Assembly: GCA_026168455.1 (NCBI GenBank) | Contig: CM047428.1 | Location: 86,384,594-86,448,593, forward strand | Origin: Theocolax elegans | Taxonomy: Eukaryota > Arthropoda > Insecta > Hymenoptera > Cerocephalidae | Direction of reading: 5' to 3' | Length of the DNA stretch: 64,000 nucleotides | Shown: in pieces, positions 38,312-50,112 of the stretch | Layout of the letters: every line of letters starts with the position of its first letter | How positions within the stretch are numbered: position 1 is the stretch's first letter | Position numbers and translations under genes: made by a program | Notes under the pieces: model-generated | What the model was told of the DNA's origin: nothing | The model's database searches: none | The model's input: only the letters and a program-made list of their open reading frames with translations

Positions 38312-38549
38312 AAATTATTTTATTAATAATAAATTATTGGTTTATAGTATACAGTCTTGTTTCCACGCGTGGATGGGTCTTTACACTATTTAATAATATG
38401 CCACAAGTCGCTTTGCATAATATATTAGGCCCCTTAAATTTTAAAATAAGATAATAGCTAAGATGTATGTAATGATTCATAAAATGTAACATCAGTTAAT
38501 ATAGTCAGAATTAACACCTATATGAAAAGGTAACATCTATTAACCAACG
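38312..38549. other. Loop of the giant inverted repeat
   Basis: A 238-bp AT-rich spacer between the arms. It has no counterpart elsewhere in the window that I can see. It holds two related words, GTAACATCAGTTAATA and GTAACATCTATTAACC, in direct orientation, and the short palindrome CCACGCGTGG. No coding potential is visible. Confidence 0.85.
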
Positions 38550-39136
38550 GTGGTGCAAGTATTATTTTATTTAAAAGAATAAAACAGAAGAAATGTCCAT
38601 TTTATTAGTTTTGCAGAAATTAATTTTCCACAAATTAACATCATTAGAATATTATATTTATTTATTACTGTAAGACATGGCAGGGCCAGAAATGAAAAGT
38701 AAAAGTATAAGATACTTTTAATAAAAAAAATCTGTATTCAGATTGGTAGACATTTTTCATGATTCAAAATACTTGTCGATTACAGTTTGATTTCAGTGCT
38801 TGCAATTGCAGAAACTTTTTACGAAGTTTAAATAATATTGTATATATATATTAATGTTTATTTAAAATATATATTTATGGTACGATTTAAAATACTTGTC
38901 GATTTCAGTTTGATTTCAGTTCTTTCAATTGCAGAAATTTTTTATATGTAATTTTTATAAGATTAAAAAAAATGTTTAATTAAAATTCAAAGAAATAGAT
39001 AAAATATGGGAGTTAGAATTAAAATTATTTATTTATCAGATAACAATTTTCAAAGTTTGATTAGAATAACAATACTTGCCGGTTTTGACACCTTCTTGGA
39101 AGGTGTTTTTTATTTCAGTACTTTCAATTGCAGAAA
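38550..39136 (-). repeat. Giant inverted repeat, right arm (587 bp)
   Basis: Reverse complement of the left arm, equal in length. It ends at CAATTGCAGAAA, and the flanking bases then diverge from the left side. No clear target-site duplication is present: the bases just outside the two ends (TAATAGT on the left, TAATCTA on the right) do not match over 9 bp as a Foldback insertion would predict. Confidence 0.93.
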
Positions 39137-39725
39137 TAATCTACTTACAGTGTTATCGTATAATATATTTTAAACGCAAATACGTGTAGGTGTAAATATT
39201 TGTACGTACCGGCAAAAAAGATTTTTACAATAATAATTGTATAGGTATGGATAGTATAATTTTAAAATGGTATTGATCATATTGAAGATTCGTTATTGAT
39301 TTCCAAATCCGTAAAAACGGACATATACTTCGAAACGGTGTATACACGTAAGTGAAATCGCGGTAGCCATTGTTTTAAAGAGCTTACAACGCATCGGCGT
39401 AAAAACATGAAGGTAAATAAAAGTAGGTTAAAACTCACGTCGAAACGGAAAGGTCGATTCGCGAATCATCGCGTCGATTTTTCCAGAGTTGGTGAAAAAT
39501 AAAAAATAAAAAAGAAAAAAAAAGATAGGAGAGAAAAAGAAAATCGTTGGTGCATCACAAAGGCAAAACCGATTAGAGATAAATCTTCCTCGAGTGCGTT
39601 CGTTCGCTCTCGAGTTGGACCCTCGAGAGTCTCGGGGGCCGAAGAATAGCCGTCAATCTCCTTGACGCGGAGCTTTTTTGTATAGCTCGAGTGCAACCCC
39701 ACCCTCTCTTCGCGCACCCCCTTCA

Positions 39726-39771
39726 CTCTCCCTCTCCCTCTCCCTCTCCCTATCCCTATCCCTATCCCTCT
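39726..39771. repeat. 6-bp repeat CCCTCT then CCCTAT
   Basis: Four units of CCCTCT are followed by three of CCCTAT. It is not the TTAGG insect telomere unit. Confidence 0.9.
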
Positions 39772-40961
39772 GAAATACAATCTCCGAGTTGCATGTTTAT
39801 AAAATCGAACGGTATGATGTTTTTCTCTCGTCCCGAGGATAAATATGGAAGAAAATTCGAAAAAAAGGACTCGAAAGGGAGAAAGAGATGGGTTGGAGTG
39901 AAACGAAGAAGAAAACGAAGTGAAAGTCTCGGTTGTTTCGATATCGAAAGACTTGTTGGTGAAATGTGCAGCGTGCGTATATACGTAACATATATATGTA
40001 TATGTAACTGTACATCGTTGCTACCCCATTCGACGAGGAAGTATTGTTTTCGCAAACTTGGTATTGCTCTGTTGTCTTTCTCCTTCTTTTTTATTCTTAT
40101 TTTTATTTTTATTTTTTCTTTTTTTTCGTCGTCTTCTCGTATTTTTCAATTTGGTTGTTATGAGGGTGTAGGTTTTCGAGTCTTTCGAGCGAAGGTGAGA
40201 CGGAACTTTGCTATTTATATCAGGTTCTTTCCAAATAGAAAAACTATTTTACCTCTCAATGACTTCTCCGTGAACTCGATGTGAAAGGCGCTACGGATAT
40301 GGATGGAATTACACGGTTTGGTAATAAGAGTGCATTTTCACCCGATCATCGGAATATTGTAGAAATTCAAGATTTTTCGCTTGAAAAAAGAAAAAGTTAC
40401 TTTGAGATAGAAAGATTACTTCGAGGAAGTGTTTGAAAGGTGGTATAAATTCAATTTTAGGTACTAATTAGGATAGCTTCGTCACGTATCATTCGAACGC
40501 AGATAGTGTCGTAACTTTGGAAAAAGATCTATCTTTAATTGCTTGTTAGTTATAAACAAATGCACTGCTACTAATATTTTATTTATTTTACTTTAATACA
40601 CTTTTAATACAGACTGTTTTTTTTTAAATATTTTTATACAAGATAAATATTAACCAATAATTAGCGAAATGTAACGTTTTCCACGAAAAATTGGAGAAAT
40701 AATGGTGAATATCTGATAAAATCTACTTAGGTATAGTATTAAACAAAAAATTGTAGATTTATGAAACAGTAAATCGTTGGTAAAGATGCGTCAAACCGAA
40801 TTTAAGACAAGTTGCAAGGTGTCAGAGGATTAAAAAAATTAACTTTGAAAATTTCGAGTGGGTAATCGCGATACCGGTTTGACTTCCCTTCGGTAAAACC
40901 GGAGACCCACGCGAATCAACGAAAAAAGAAAGTGCAAGCCCATCAATAATCTCGATTCTCA

Positions 40962-40965
<4 letters not shown>

Positions 40966-40996
<31 letters not shown>
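40966..40996. repeat. (CT)n microsatellite
   Basis: About fifteen CT units. Confidence 0.92.
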
Positions 40997-40999
<3 letters not shown>

Positions 41000-41461
41000 G
41001 TGTTCTCGTCAACATTCAGAGGATTAGCTTGACCCAGAGATATGCGTGTCCGGGTATATTCATATAGGTTGCCATTCGCCAGGTAGCCAGGTGGAGAGGG
41101 AGAGGGTGATGGAGAGAGAAAGGGGTATACCTTGGCAATTGATCGGGTATGCCACTTACGAGTCAATATACGCGTGCCCACACTCACGGAGGGAGCGGGC
41201 GAGAGAGAGGGAGAGAGAGGTAGGTGAGTAGTAGCGTAGTTGTCGATACTAGTGTATACACACGTGTGTACAAGAAGGAGCGGCTCGGTGCATCGCGTAA
41301 TCGTATATATCTGAGCGCATTCTCTTTAGCCTCCTACCCCATCGTCGGCACTGCCAGCGGTGGCGGCGGCGGGGGGTATTGTAATTATCGGCACTACGAG
41401 CGATCGCCAGAGACGGAGCCGAGATTATCGGCTTATACGCGGCTTGACCGAACTTCCTGTG

Positions 41462-41463
<2 letters not shown>

Positions 41464-41535
<72 letters not shown>

Positions 41536-41558
41536 GCTCTCTAGCTCTCTAGCTCGTC
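41464..41558. repeat. (TC)35 plus 8-bp AGCTCTCT repeats
   Basis: The longest dinucleotide run in the window (41464-41534), followed by AGCTCTCT twice and a third partial copy. Confidence 0.95.
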
Positions 41559-42211
41559 GTGCTCGTATATACACTCTAAACCTATATACAAGGGGTATTT
41601 GTCACTTTGATGCATATTGACCTTTTGATTTGTTATTCAAGTTAACTGCGATGTAATAACCGAGCATACGTCGTACCATTCACTCACTCGTACTCGACAC
41701 CTTGCTTTACTTCCCGTTCATATTTCTACCTGTGAGTTTCTCAATTAGGTTTATCAACTTATTACCGGTGGGCGGCGACAACAAGTCGCTACCAACACAA
41801 ACAATTCGAAAAATAATTCGAGTATCGTTCGTTTTAAACTCGTTCGATCGATACCCGATATACTCCTGTGACGTATCAGATTAATTATCATTAGAGGCTT
41901 AATTCGTTATACGTTATACGACTGATTATTTATATTTACGTCTCAAAGACATATCCGACCGATTGAATATCCAATGAAAATCTCGTTGTAAATGTAAATC
42001 ATAATCGTTGCTTGCGTTCAACGAGCCAAGAGAGCGCGAGAGTAATATAGAGATAGAAACTGTAGTCCTTGTAGAAATAGGAGCAAGAAAGGAGACGAGG
42101 CTGGCGTCACCCATGGAAAATGACAAACTGGCCAACGAAACGTCAGGAGCACAAAGTCGGGAGGTCCACACCGCACCGCACCGACTGCCGGTCTCTTATT
42201 AAAATGAGCTT

Positions 42212-42230
42212 ACCTCGGCCCGGCCGAGGT
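42212..42230. repeat. GC-rich 9-bp hairpin overlapping a donor-like word
   Basis: ACCTCGGCC and GGCCGAGGT are exact inverted copies around one C. On the minus strand the edge reads CCGAG|GTAAGCTC, a good 5' splice-site word. No matching exon is recognisable. Confidence 0.6.
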
Positions 42231-43519
42231 GTCCCTTGTAGAGCAACAACGCCAGGAGCAATCACTTAAACCTTAGGTCCCACCTCTTCGTCATTCGAAG
42301 GGAATCCAGGGTACGACCAGCAAAAACGATATACCGCCACGATCTATATATATATATAGTACTTACATACATGTAGAGACACTTCTCCTTGTTACTCCCC
42401 TCGGGCGATTTTCCTTCTCGCACTGGTACAAATGAACCATGCGATGTAGAATGCATTTGGCTCGGGTATCGATGGGTTACCGCCTCCCGGGCTTAACCCA
42501 CCCTCCTCCTCCCCCTCCCCACCCCTCCCCCTCCACCCCGGTTTCTCCCCCATTAATGAGGCAGTTGGTGCCCCTGTCGTACTCTCCAATGGGATTCCCC
42601 GGTTTATAGGCCACTAGCTCCAATGCACTTGGGGATATGTCTTGGTACACGTACGCGTGCGTGTGTGGGTGTGCGAATGTTTCGTAGCCAGTTCTCTGGG
42701 GTGTCCTGAAAGTCGCTCTCGCGAGCTTACGGTGACCCGACACCGGCAATTCTTCCCACCGCACCTGAGTTGCATTCCGGGGGTTCATCTTATTTTATGG
42801 TTTACCCTCTTCCTTAGATCCACCTACGTGCACACACGCGCGTTCCCCTCTTTTTCTTCACTCGGACCGACTGCCAAGACAACGTTACTCGAACGTTTTT
42901 TTACGAGCTATAAAACTACCCGTTTATACGTCATCAACATATTTTCTCTATTAAATTAACAAGAAAACTCTCTTTATTTTCAGCTACTCTTTTCACAACC
43001 TCCAATTTCGATTATCTTAATTTATCGAATTATGGATTTGGTTCCTTTTCCTTCTAGTTTTACACCGACTATGGGAAATTTATACTATTTTGTTTCCTCT
43101 AGGTGGACGGATATTTAGACACCGTTAAACGATTTTACGGTGACGTTACGTTTTCAAACTTGTTCGATTTTTCGTTTTTGACTTTGCTGTGTTAAAATTT
43201 AACACTTGTGAAAGCTACTTTCGCGTTCAATATATATATATACGTATCCTAAAATAAAGTTTGAATAAAGTTATCCAAATAACGGAATTCCGTAATTCAG
43301 TCGTTGGATCGTATCTTTTGCGAATCTTGCAAGATAAGGTGAGCAGAGTTTTAAAGTACAATTTCGTCAACTGCACTTATATATATGGAAAAAATTGTAG
43401 CTTCAACATCTTCGAATTTGTAAGTATTCGTAACGGGAAAACTAAAATCAACTTTGAAACGTAATCGTTCTTTAACGAAAAGTCGTCAATGTTTTTTTTG
43501 ACAAAATATTTACCCTTAT

Positions 43520-43546
43520 TAGAAATTTTTTATTCTTAAGGTAAGT
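43520..43546 (+). promoter_or_regulatory. Second candidate ratchet site
   Basis: A T-rich tract ends in TTTTTTATTCTTAAG and is followed directly by the full consensus donor GTAAGT (43541-43546). The base before AG is A rather than the preferred C or T, which weakens the acceptor half. It has the same strand as the 32-kb site and lies 11.5 kb downstream, as expected for stepwise removal of one long intron. Confidence 0.38.
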
Positions 43547-45786
43547 CGCAATTAGTTTTCCATGTAGAAATGTTTTATTAAATGTTTGATTCGAATTAAA
43601 AATATGAAACGTGGAAAAAGAACGTAAATTATAATAATTCCTAATTGAAAGCTATATAATTTTCTTTTCAATTTTGTACGAGGATGATTTTTAAAACTGA
43701 AAATGATCAATATATTAAAAATACATACTAACGGTTACAAATGTGCAATCGTAGTATACGGTTCGAATTCGATGAAAACGTGGTTCATCTTGAGAAACTA
43801 AAAGGTAAAATAGAAATAATCCGTATTTTTCTATAAAAAGTCTAAAACTAAATAATTTTCTATTTTCCGGCGTATTTATAGATACGATAATGGACGTAGG
43901 CGATATTCTCAGTAAATGTCGTTGGTGTAAGGTACATTGGCATATAATACACAGTATTGCTGGGCGGGTATAGATATTTGAAATAATAGATTTGATCTAC
44001 CACTCGAGGAGAAGGTTGAGAGGATGGAGGAAACGTCGTAAAATCCGTTGTTGTATAGAGAATAGCCGGCTCAAGTTAGTGTAGCAAAAGTAAAGCCAGA
44101 TAGGACACGCGCGCGGCAAGTTGATGGTTATTCGCGAGCAGAGTCGTATAATACAAGTTAGGTGTAGCAAAACCAAACTGAGAAAAAAGTATAACTCCCC
44201 AACGAAAATCTAGAACGCGTATCTTTAATTTCGATAATTTCAAACGAAATCGAACGTTACCAACTACTTTACCTCTTCGATCAGAGATTTTGGGTATTTA
44301 CGATCCAACGTATCCTCGATCTCGGTGTAATTTTTTGGTCGTGCGTCGGGACTAACGAGAGGTGTACGCGCGTCAAAAAAAAAGGAAGAAAGAAAGAAGG
44401 AAGAGAGGAAGAGGGAGTAGGAAAACGAGGTTTACGAGAGGTCGTAACAAATTACCGGTGGCGACGCCGACGCGACGTTGCCCGTAGTTACGACGTCGAC
44501 ACGGTATAGAGGGAGAAATCGCTTACTACCCTCCTTTTTTTACTTCCTTACCCTTCCTTTTTTTAAATTTACTGCTTGTTTTTCCTTTCCGGGCTCGATT
44601 CTTATTAAAATAACGCGCGTCAAGACGTCAGTTTAGTTGTGCGTAGCTCGCAACCATTTTGTATATATATACATATATATTTCTTTCATCCCTGGATTAA
44701 CTTGCCGGAAAGAATTGTTGTATGTTTATATTAGCTTGATCTTACGAGAATCTAACGGCACTTTTCCTTATTTTTTATGCCCGTACATTTTATTATTAGG
44801 AAAAATATTAAGCTTCGCAACGTTATATTGTAGAGATCAAAACGATATTGTTATAGATATAAATTAGCCGTTTTGTTTGAAAATGATTTTAAACAATAGA
44901 TAAAAAAACATAGTTGTCACCTTCAAATTACCATAAGAATCGTTCCAAAATATCTATTAGAACCATTTGAATGAAGGTCAACGATCGAATAACAAAAATT
45001 AGTCTTCTCTAGAATGTACGTCACATAGACACGTAGACCTTAATAAGTATACATCATCCTGTTGAATACACATAATACTGCTTGACGTACGCAGTGAAAT
45101 TCTATATAATTTCTTATAAAATAAATATCCTCCCGACTCCATAATCGTACGTAATATGCTAACATTTTTAAAGAAGATATTTCATTTCAAGCTTATTAAA
45201 TCTTTTCTCCGTATTCTTCAAGCGTGTATCAATCTTCTTTACTGCTTATGTGTGTGCGCCTTTCTTTTCCTTCTTTAAAGAAAGTCTAATGTATTTAAAC
45301 AGTTTGTGCTCCTTTATCGGGTAATAAAATTATACTTTAACAAATAGCGTTTGATAGAATATTTTTAATTAGCTTAACCTAATTATTGTGAAAATTAATA
45401 TCAAATTTAAGTAGTTGTAATTAATTTTTTACTTTTTAATTATCTTACGTGAGCCACGTTTAATTATTATTAACTCTATTTTGTAACTTAAATGGATTAC
45501 ACCATACTTTTATTTAGTCTGGAGTAAGTTTTCTTTTTTTTTTTTTATCCACACTTCGTTTCTTCTTAGCGTCTTTTTCTGCTTCTTTGATGTATCTAAA
45601 CGTTCTCGAAATGTACTTATTGTGATACATATGCAACAATTATCTTGTTACAGAAAAGGACTTTTGGCAATAAACAGATTAAAGATTAATTTTACAATCT
45701 GTAAATCAAATAGCGATTATTAATTATAATGGGACAATGTTTAAAGACTGATAATAATTTAGTGGAAAAATGATTAAACAATATTA

Positions 45787-45984
45787 CACTGAGAAAAATT
45801 CGCTAGTATAAATAACTATTTTAATGGTAAAAAGAGGACAGACTTTGAAAAAATTGCTATTATTTATAGTAAAAATTGACACCATTGAAAAAAATTACTA
45901 TTAATAATAGCAATATTTATTGTGCAAGTATTTCCTCCGTTTGCCATTAAAATAGTAATTTTTACTAAGAAATGTTTCTCATTG
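45787..45984. mobile_element. Hairpin MITE of Tc1/mariner type
   Basis: The outer 51 bp at each end are inverted copies with about four bases in five matching (CACTGAGAAA outermost on the left, TTTCTCATTG on the right, and a perfect 13-bp core ACTATTTTAATGG / CCATTAAAATAGT). TA flanks both ends, at 45785-45786 and 45985-45986. A second internal pair, TTGCTATTATTTATAGTAA and TTACTATTAATAATAGCAA, makes nearly the whole element one hairpin. No transposase is encoded, so it would depend on an enzyme elsewhere. TA target duplication and short hairpin form fit Tc1/mariner-derived MITEs; the subfamily is unknown. Confidence 0.8.
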
Positions 45985-46524
45985 TATATATTAGTATCGG
46001 CAACAATAATAAATGGGTTAATCAATTAGTAAGCAAATTTAGTTGAAAATAGTATAGTTATCGATCAGTGATCATATAATCGGAAAAGCAATTGTTCCAT
46101 AAATTGTAATGAAAAGGTATACTACCAACTGATTAGTAAAATCTTGAGCCACTTATCGAATTAGGAAAATTGTGAGTAATTATCAGCTAGATTTCAAGAG
46201 ATATTTTACATTACGGAAAGTAAGTTTAATTCGAGGAGATATTGTAATGACCACAAAGAGTCGAGTAGTGTAAGCTCGTCCGATGAAAATTAGGAAAAGG
46301 TAGAAGGAGATCCTCGGTAGTTCGAAGATCCTTGGTTCGTTGAAGTTTGGAGGCGAAGTGATAAAGGCGCATTATACGCCAGCCAATAGTATATAGTGGG
46401 TCGTCGAGAGATTGAGAAACTCGTTGAATATAGGAAAGACGAGTGTTGTGTATTTGAAATCAGTGTCTCGAAGCTCTGGAAAGGTGTGTAAGCTGGCCTA
46501 TAAACAGATATATCCGACCGACCG

Positions 46525-46548
46525 CCCCCCTCCCCCCTCCCCCCCCCC
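46525..46548 (-). repeat. C-tract block (G-quadruplex motif on minus strand)
   Basis: Runs of six, six and ten C's are separated by single T's. The minus strand can supply four G-tracts if the longest run is split; the plus strand is a potential i-motif. Confidence 0.7.
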
Positions 46549-47758
46549 GTTCTCACACTTTCTCTTACTCTCGGTAGAGTTAACTACCTCTTCAATTAAA
46601 GGATGGAATAGAGTGCGCGGGAATTTACATAAAATTCAATGCATATTCGTGTCTGTCTAACTCTGTTTATAGACGCGTGTTGCTCACTCGTGCGTGATGC
46701 GCGCACATAGCCAGGCACACACACACATCGACTGCGCACACGTGGGCGTGCAAGTACGAGCGTTAAATTTGCGTATTATTTCTAACGTACCCCCTGTGTT
46801 TTCTTCAAGGAGTGTGCGTGTATATTTACATATGTACCGGGAGAGAGCACGCATTTATCAACGCGTACATGTGCTATACGGAATATAACGTTGGGATGAG
46901 ATGCAAAATACGAGAGCGAGAGACTCGGTCGAAGGAAGGAAGGAAGAGGGTTGAGTTTCCAACTCTCGACTCTCTCCCTCTCTCTCGGTGTACATGTATA
47001 TATACACACAGACAGGCAGGGACGGCTTTCACGGTATAATCAAGATGTTTGTTGATGTCGACCGGAGGGGAAGACTCGAAATAAACATAAGACCTGATGA
47101 ACGAACGGCGGGCTGGAAACGCGAATAAATGCTCGATCCTAAAGCTTCTTTGGAGGTACATAACCAAATTGACGCATAAACACCCAGACCAACGAAAACA
47201 CTCGACTTAACAAACTCTCTGATACGCGCCAACACGCACACGCACACACAGACACTCGGCTTGACAATTCGGGGTGATAATTACTTACTCCGAGGAGAAA
47301 TCGACCACCAATGGGACCTACGTTTTCTTGGAGCACCCAACGAATTACTCGGCTCACCACATTTGCATAACTGCTCTAGACAATTCCACATCCTATTATT
47401 ACGGCAATGTTGTTGTTTCTTGCGGATTTTCTGTCACGCGAGTAATATGTCGACATGTTCTTATTACCCGACGTTGTGCCACTTGGAACTTTCTTACGAT
47501 TTCACTTTTCCCTTTGCGATTCCTCAAACTTGTATTTATCTTCTTGGGACTCGAGGGAATCGTAGTTGGACGCTTATTCTTCAGCTGACTCGTATAGTTT
47601 TCACCTTCCCGTACTCGTCCTTCATTTACGAACGTATCGACATTCAAATATTTATTTCCATTCAATTCAATTTTTACTAATTTCTCATAAAAAATGTTAC
47701 GTTACACATAATTTTAGTTTAAAATGGAACAATCTTTCTCTAGCACGTAACGTCTAAA

Positions 47759-47835
47759 ATGTTCCTTTTCTCTTACAGTTTACCATATATACCCAACCCT
47801 GATGGTGAAAATAGTAAATTAATATACCGATTATA
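47759..47835 (+). other. Possible terminal-exon start: strong 3' splice-site word
   Basis: GTTCCTTTTCTCTTACAG ends at 47778 and is a strong acceptor. One frame after it runs about 18 codons (LPYIPNPDGENSKLIYRL) to a stop, and AATAAA follows at about 47889. No upstream exon that I can recognise supplies a protein, so a real terminal exon is speculative. Confidence 0.15.
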
Positions 47836-48099
47836 AGTGTATCCTTCGTTTCCAACAAACCCTGGAAAATGTCACTATCACAATTATAAATAAATCGATA
47901 AAAAATTGTGTATAATATCAACATACGTATAAATAACATTATTTTTATTTTTTTAGTTATATTTGAGATAAATCTTTATCTATTTTCGGTTTATCAACTA
48001 AAATTTTGGAGTCTATCGATGGAAACGTTAAGCTCATAAAAATTTACACCTATACATAATTATACTCTCTAGAATATTCTGAACAAAGTAATAAGAAAA

Positions 48100-48124
48100 C
48101 GTATATTTTCTGTTTCAGGTATAA
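48100..48124 (+). promoter_or_regulatory. Weak acceptor/donor junction
   Basis: TATTTTCTGTTTCAG at 48104-48118 is a good acceptor and is followed by GTATAAAC, a poor donor. It is on the same strand as the two better ratchet candidates. It may be an ordinary acceptor-like word in intron sequence. Confidence 0.2.
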
Positions 48125-48573
48125 ACATCTGATAAGATTACCAGTTTCTTAAAAAAACGGCTTTCTTTTTTATCACCAAGCAGTAAGTCAGTTAGTTGTT
48201 TACGTTACCTCCTGTAGGTGACCTCTCGAATAATTCACGATTGAGCGTATATATGTACCGACCAGCGCGTCCGACAATCAAAGCCAAAAATCAATTCTAA
48301 ACGTGTATCAATCACGTTCGTAGGAACAATAAAAAGTAGGAAACCCACATAAAAATCAAACAAAGATATTTGGTTAAAAATTCACAAATTAGTGGAAGTA
48401 CTTAACTTAGGAAAAAGTAGGAAAAGCAAGAAAAAACACACACACACAAAATACGGGGACGCTCGTAAAATCTGTAAATTCAGTGGCCGTTCGTTTTACG
48501 AGCCTAGTAGCTCGTGACACCTTGGTGTCCGATCCGTCCAGCTCGTGCAAAACCGCGTGCGCGAGAGTCAGTT

Positions 48574-48735
48574 GGTGGAGGGGGGAGGGGGGGGGGGAGA
48601 GGCTTCGTGATTTACGTTCCGAATATGTACTCTTCGATTAAAACTGGCTCGTCCACAAGTTCAAGGTCATACGTGGAGTGCTGGCGTCGGAGAGAGGGGT
48701 GGGGGAGGAGGGAGAGGAGGGTGGCGAAGGGGGCG
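48574..48735 (+). repeat. G-rich segment with two G runs and GGA-rich tail
   Basis: G6-A-G11 at 48580-48597 is followed, after a spacer, by a GGGGTGGGGGAGGAGGGAG-like stretch at 48696-48725. Several quadruplex registers are possible. A TATA-like GTATATAA lies just beyond, at 48736-48743, but no start-site motif supports a promoter. Confidence 0.5.
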
Positions 48736-49285
48736 CGTATATAACGAAGGACGTTTTACGAGGCTCCCGGGAGAGCTTCCGCGTGTCGCGTTCGCAAATG
48801 CCCCGTCGCTCTGATGTATCGCTCCGAGGATGCTTCGGAGGTTTACGGTTACCGTGATTTTTCCTTTGCGATATACACTTATTCAAAATAAAAAAAAAGA
48901 ATTAATGGCGCTTAACCTTAAAACGTGCCAATGCGGGTTTGAAGATTTAATATAAACGTTTTAACGATAATTAGATTGAACGGCGGTGGACTCGAGTATC
49001 GCGCGTTAAACGCGTCAGAAGAAACAAATAAAAGGAACGATTGTCTCGAAAATGGGATATAAAAATCGGAGATGCCGTGGAATCATTTATTTCGTGGATA
49101 TAAGCGAGCTATCGGGATTCAAGCCGAACGAAACCAAGGGAAGATCATCCGGAAGGTAGGAAGAGAGAACGTAAAGTAAGATCGGAAAAAAATGTCGTAA
49201 AGCTCCTCTTTTCATTAAAGGTTACACGCACCTATCGGAAGAATGCGTATCGCAAGGTTATAGACACACGAACACAGATATCTCG

Positions 49286-49286
49286 T

Positions 49287-49322
<36 letters not shown>
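49286..49322. repeat. (CT)n to (TA)n compound microsatellite
   Basis: CT units switch directly into about ten TA units. Confidence 0.92.
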
Positions 49323-49811
49323 GGAGAGAAAAAGGAAGCCTCGGTAAAAATTTGTCCTTGATAAAGAAGCCATCCAAGTTTCATTAATTTCTTATTGTCA
49401 GGTTGTCGGCGTCGCCCGGTAGCGATAAAAGAAAGGCGCGCGTTATAACGCGGCGAGGAAAAAGAAAGAGAGGAGGAAGAAAAAAAGGAGGAAAAGGAGA
49501 ATAACGGGTGGGAAGGCTCGAGAAAGAAGTTAGAGCCGAGCGGTGGAAAAGAAGCGAAAAAAGGGCTTTAGGCGAGGGATTTATTTTAAAGACAATTCTA
49601 GCGCGGATCGTTTATCTTCGTGCCATAAACGAGGTCGACGTTTTAGCCCGCTCCAAGCCGTTCCCCGATCCCTAGCCCGAGTTTCCCCGGGAAGAAGGAC
49701 ATTTGACGGCCGCGCGGGCGCGCGCGCGACGGAAGAAGAAAACGAAGCCTGCTCGGGGGAAGAGAAGAGTGCAGGAGGAGGAAGGGCGACAAAGAGGCGG
49801 GGTGGAGCCGC

Positions 49812-49850
49812 GGGGATACGGGGATACGGGGATACGAGGATACGGGTATC
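49812..49850 (+). repeat. 8-bp minisatellite GGGGATAC
   Basis: Three perfect copies, then GAGGATAC and a partial copy. It lies in the CpG-dense stretch 49620-49870. Confidence 0.92.
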
Positions 49851-49889
49851 AGCTGCAGGGAAAGGGTCGTTGCAGCCAGTCGTAGTTAA

Positions 49890-50050
49890 CCCTTAACAGT
49901 CCCATAAAAACCTGACGTCGTAGCAGCTTCCAAAGCCGGATATCGCACCGAGGCTGCGCCCATTACTCGGCCCGTCAAAAATGAGACGACGAAATTATAA
50001 GGGCCAAGCCAGACCAGCCCTACACCCACGGCCAAAGTGAAAAGGGCTCC
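49890..50050. promoter_or_regulatory. Possible regulatory sequence in GC-richer DNA
   Basis: Repeat-free sequence of balanced composition between a minisatellite and a poly-G run, with AACCCTTAACAG, CCATAAAA and TGACGTCG (CRE-like) words. No ORF. Only complexity and context argue for function. Confidence 0.18.
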
Positions 50051-50112
50051 CTACGAAAATTTGATCAAAGATGTCACACCAACCTTGTCACACCGAGGGA
50101 GAGAGCGAGAGA

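Larger units (their letters stand above)
35640..39140. other. CpG-poor AT-rich domain
   Basis: The palindrome occupies the right part of this stretch. Over 35640-37440 I count only about a dozen CG dinucleotides in 1.8 kb, fewer than its low GC content would predict, whereas flanking DNA is CpG-rich. It contains many AATAAA, ATTTA and TGTAAATA words, as a long 3' UTR would, but no convincing terminal coding exon leads into it. A 77-codon minus frame at 36729-36962 is hydrophobic and AT-rich and I cannot assign it. The domain could also be an old insertion. Confidence 0.45.
39140..45780. other. Non-coding, CpG-rich then AT-rich
   Basis: CpG-rich DNA with simple repeats at 39300-42900; mostly AT-rich from 42940, with a GC-richer patch at 44030-44640. 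Only the second ratchet candidate, the 42.2-kb hairpin and microsatellites stand out. The 197-codon plus frame at 39691-40284 is built on the CCCTCT repeat and a TTTTATT-rich stretch and is not convincing. Confidence 0.55.

Noticed and set aside
39726..39771. Telomere-like repeat
   Set aside because: Units are CCCTCT and CCCTAT, not the insect TTAGG/CCTAA unit, and the array is only seven units long.
39691..40284. 197-codon plus-strand open frame
   Set aside because: Begins in the CCCTCT/CCCTAT repeat (Pro-Ser then Pro-Tyr repeats) and ends in a Phe/Ile run from T-rich DNA.
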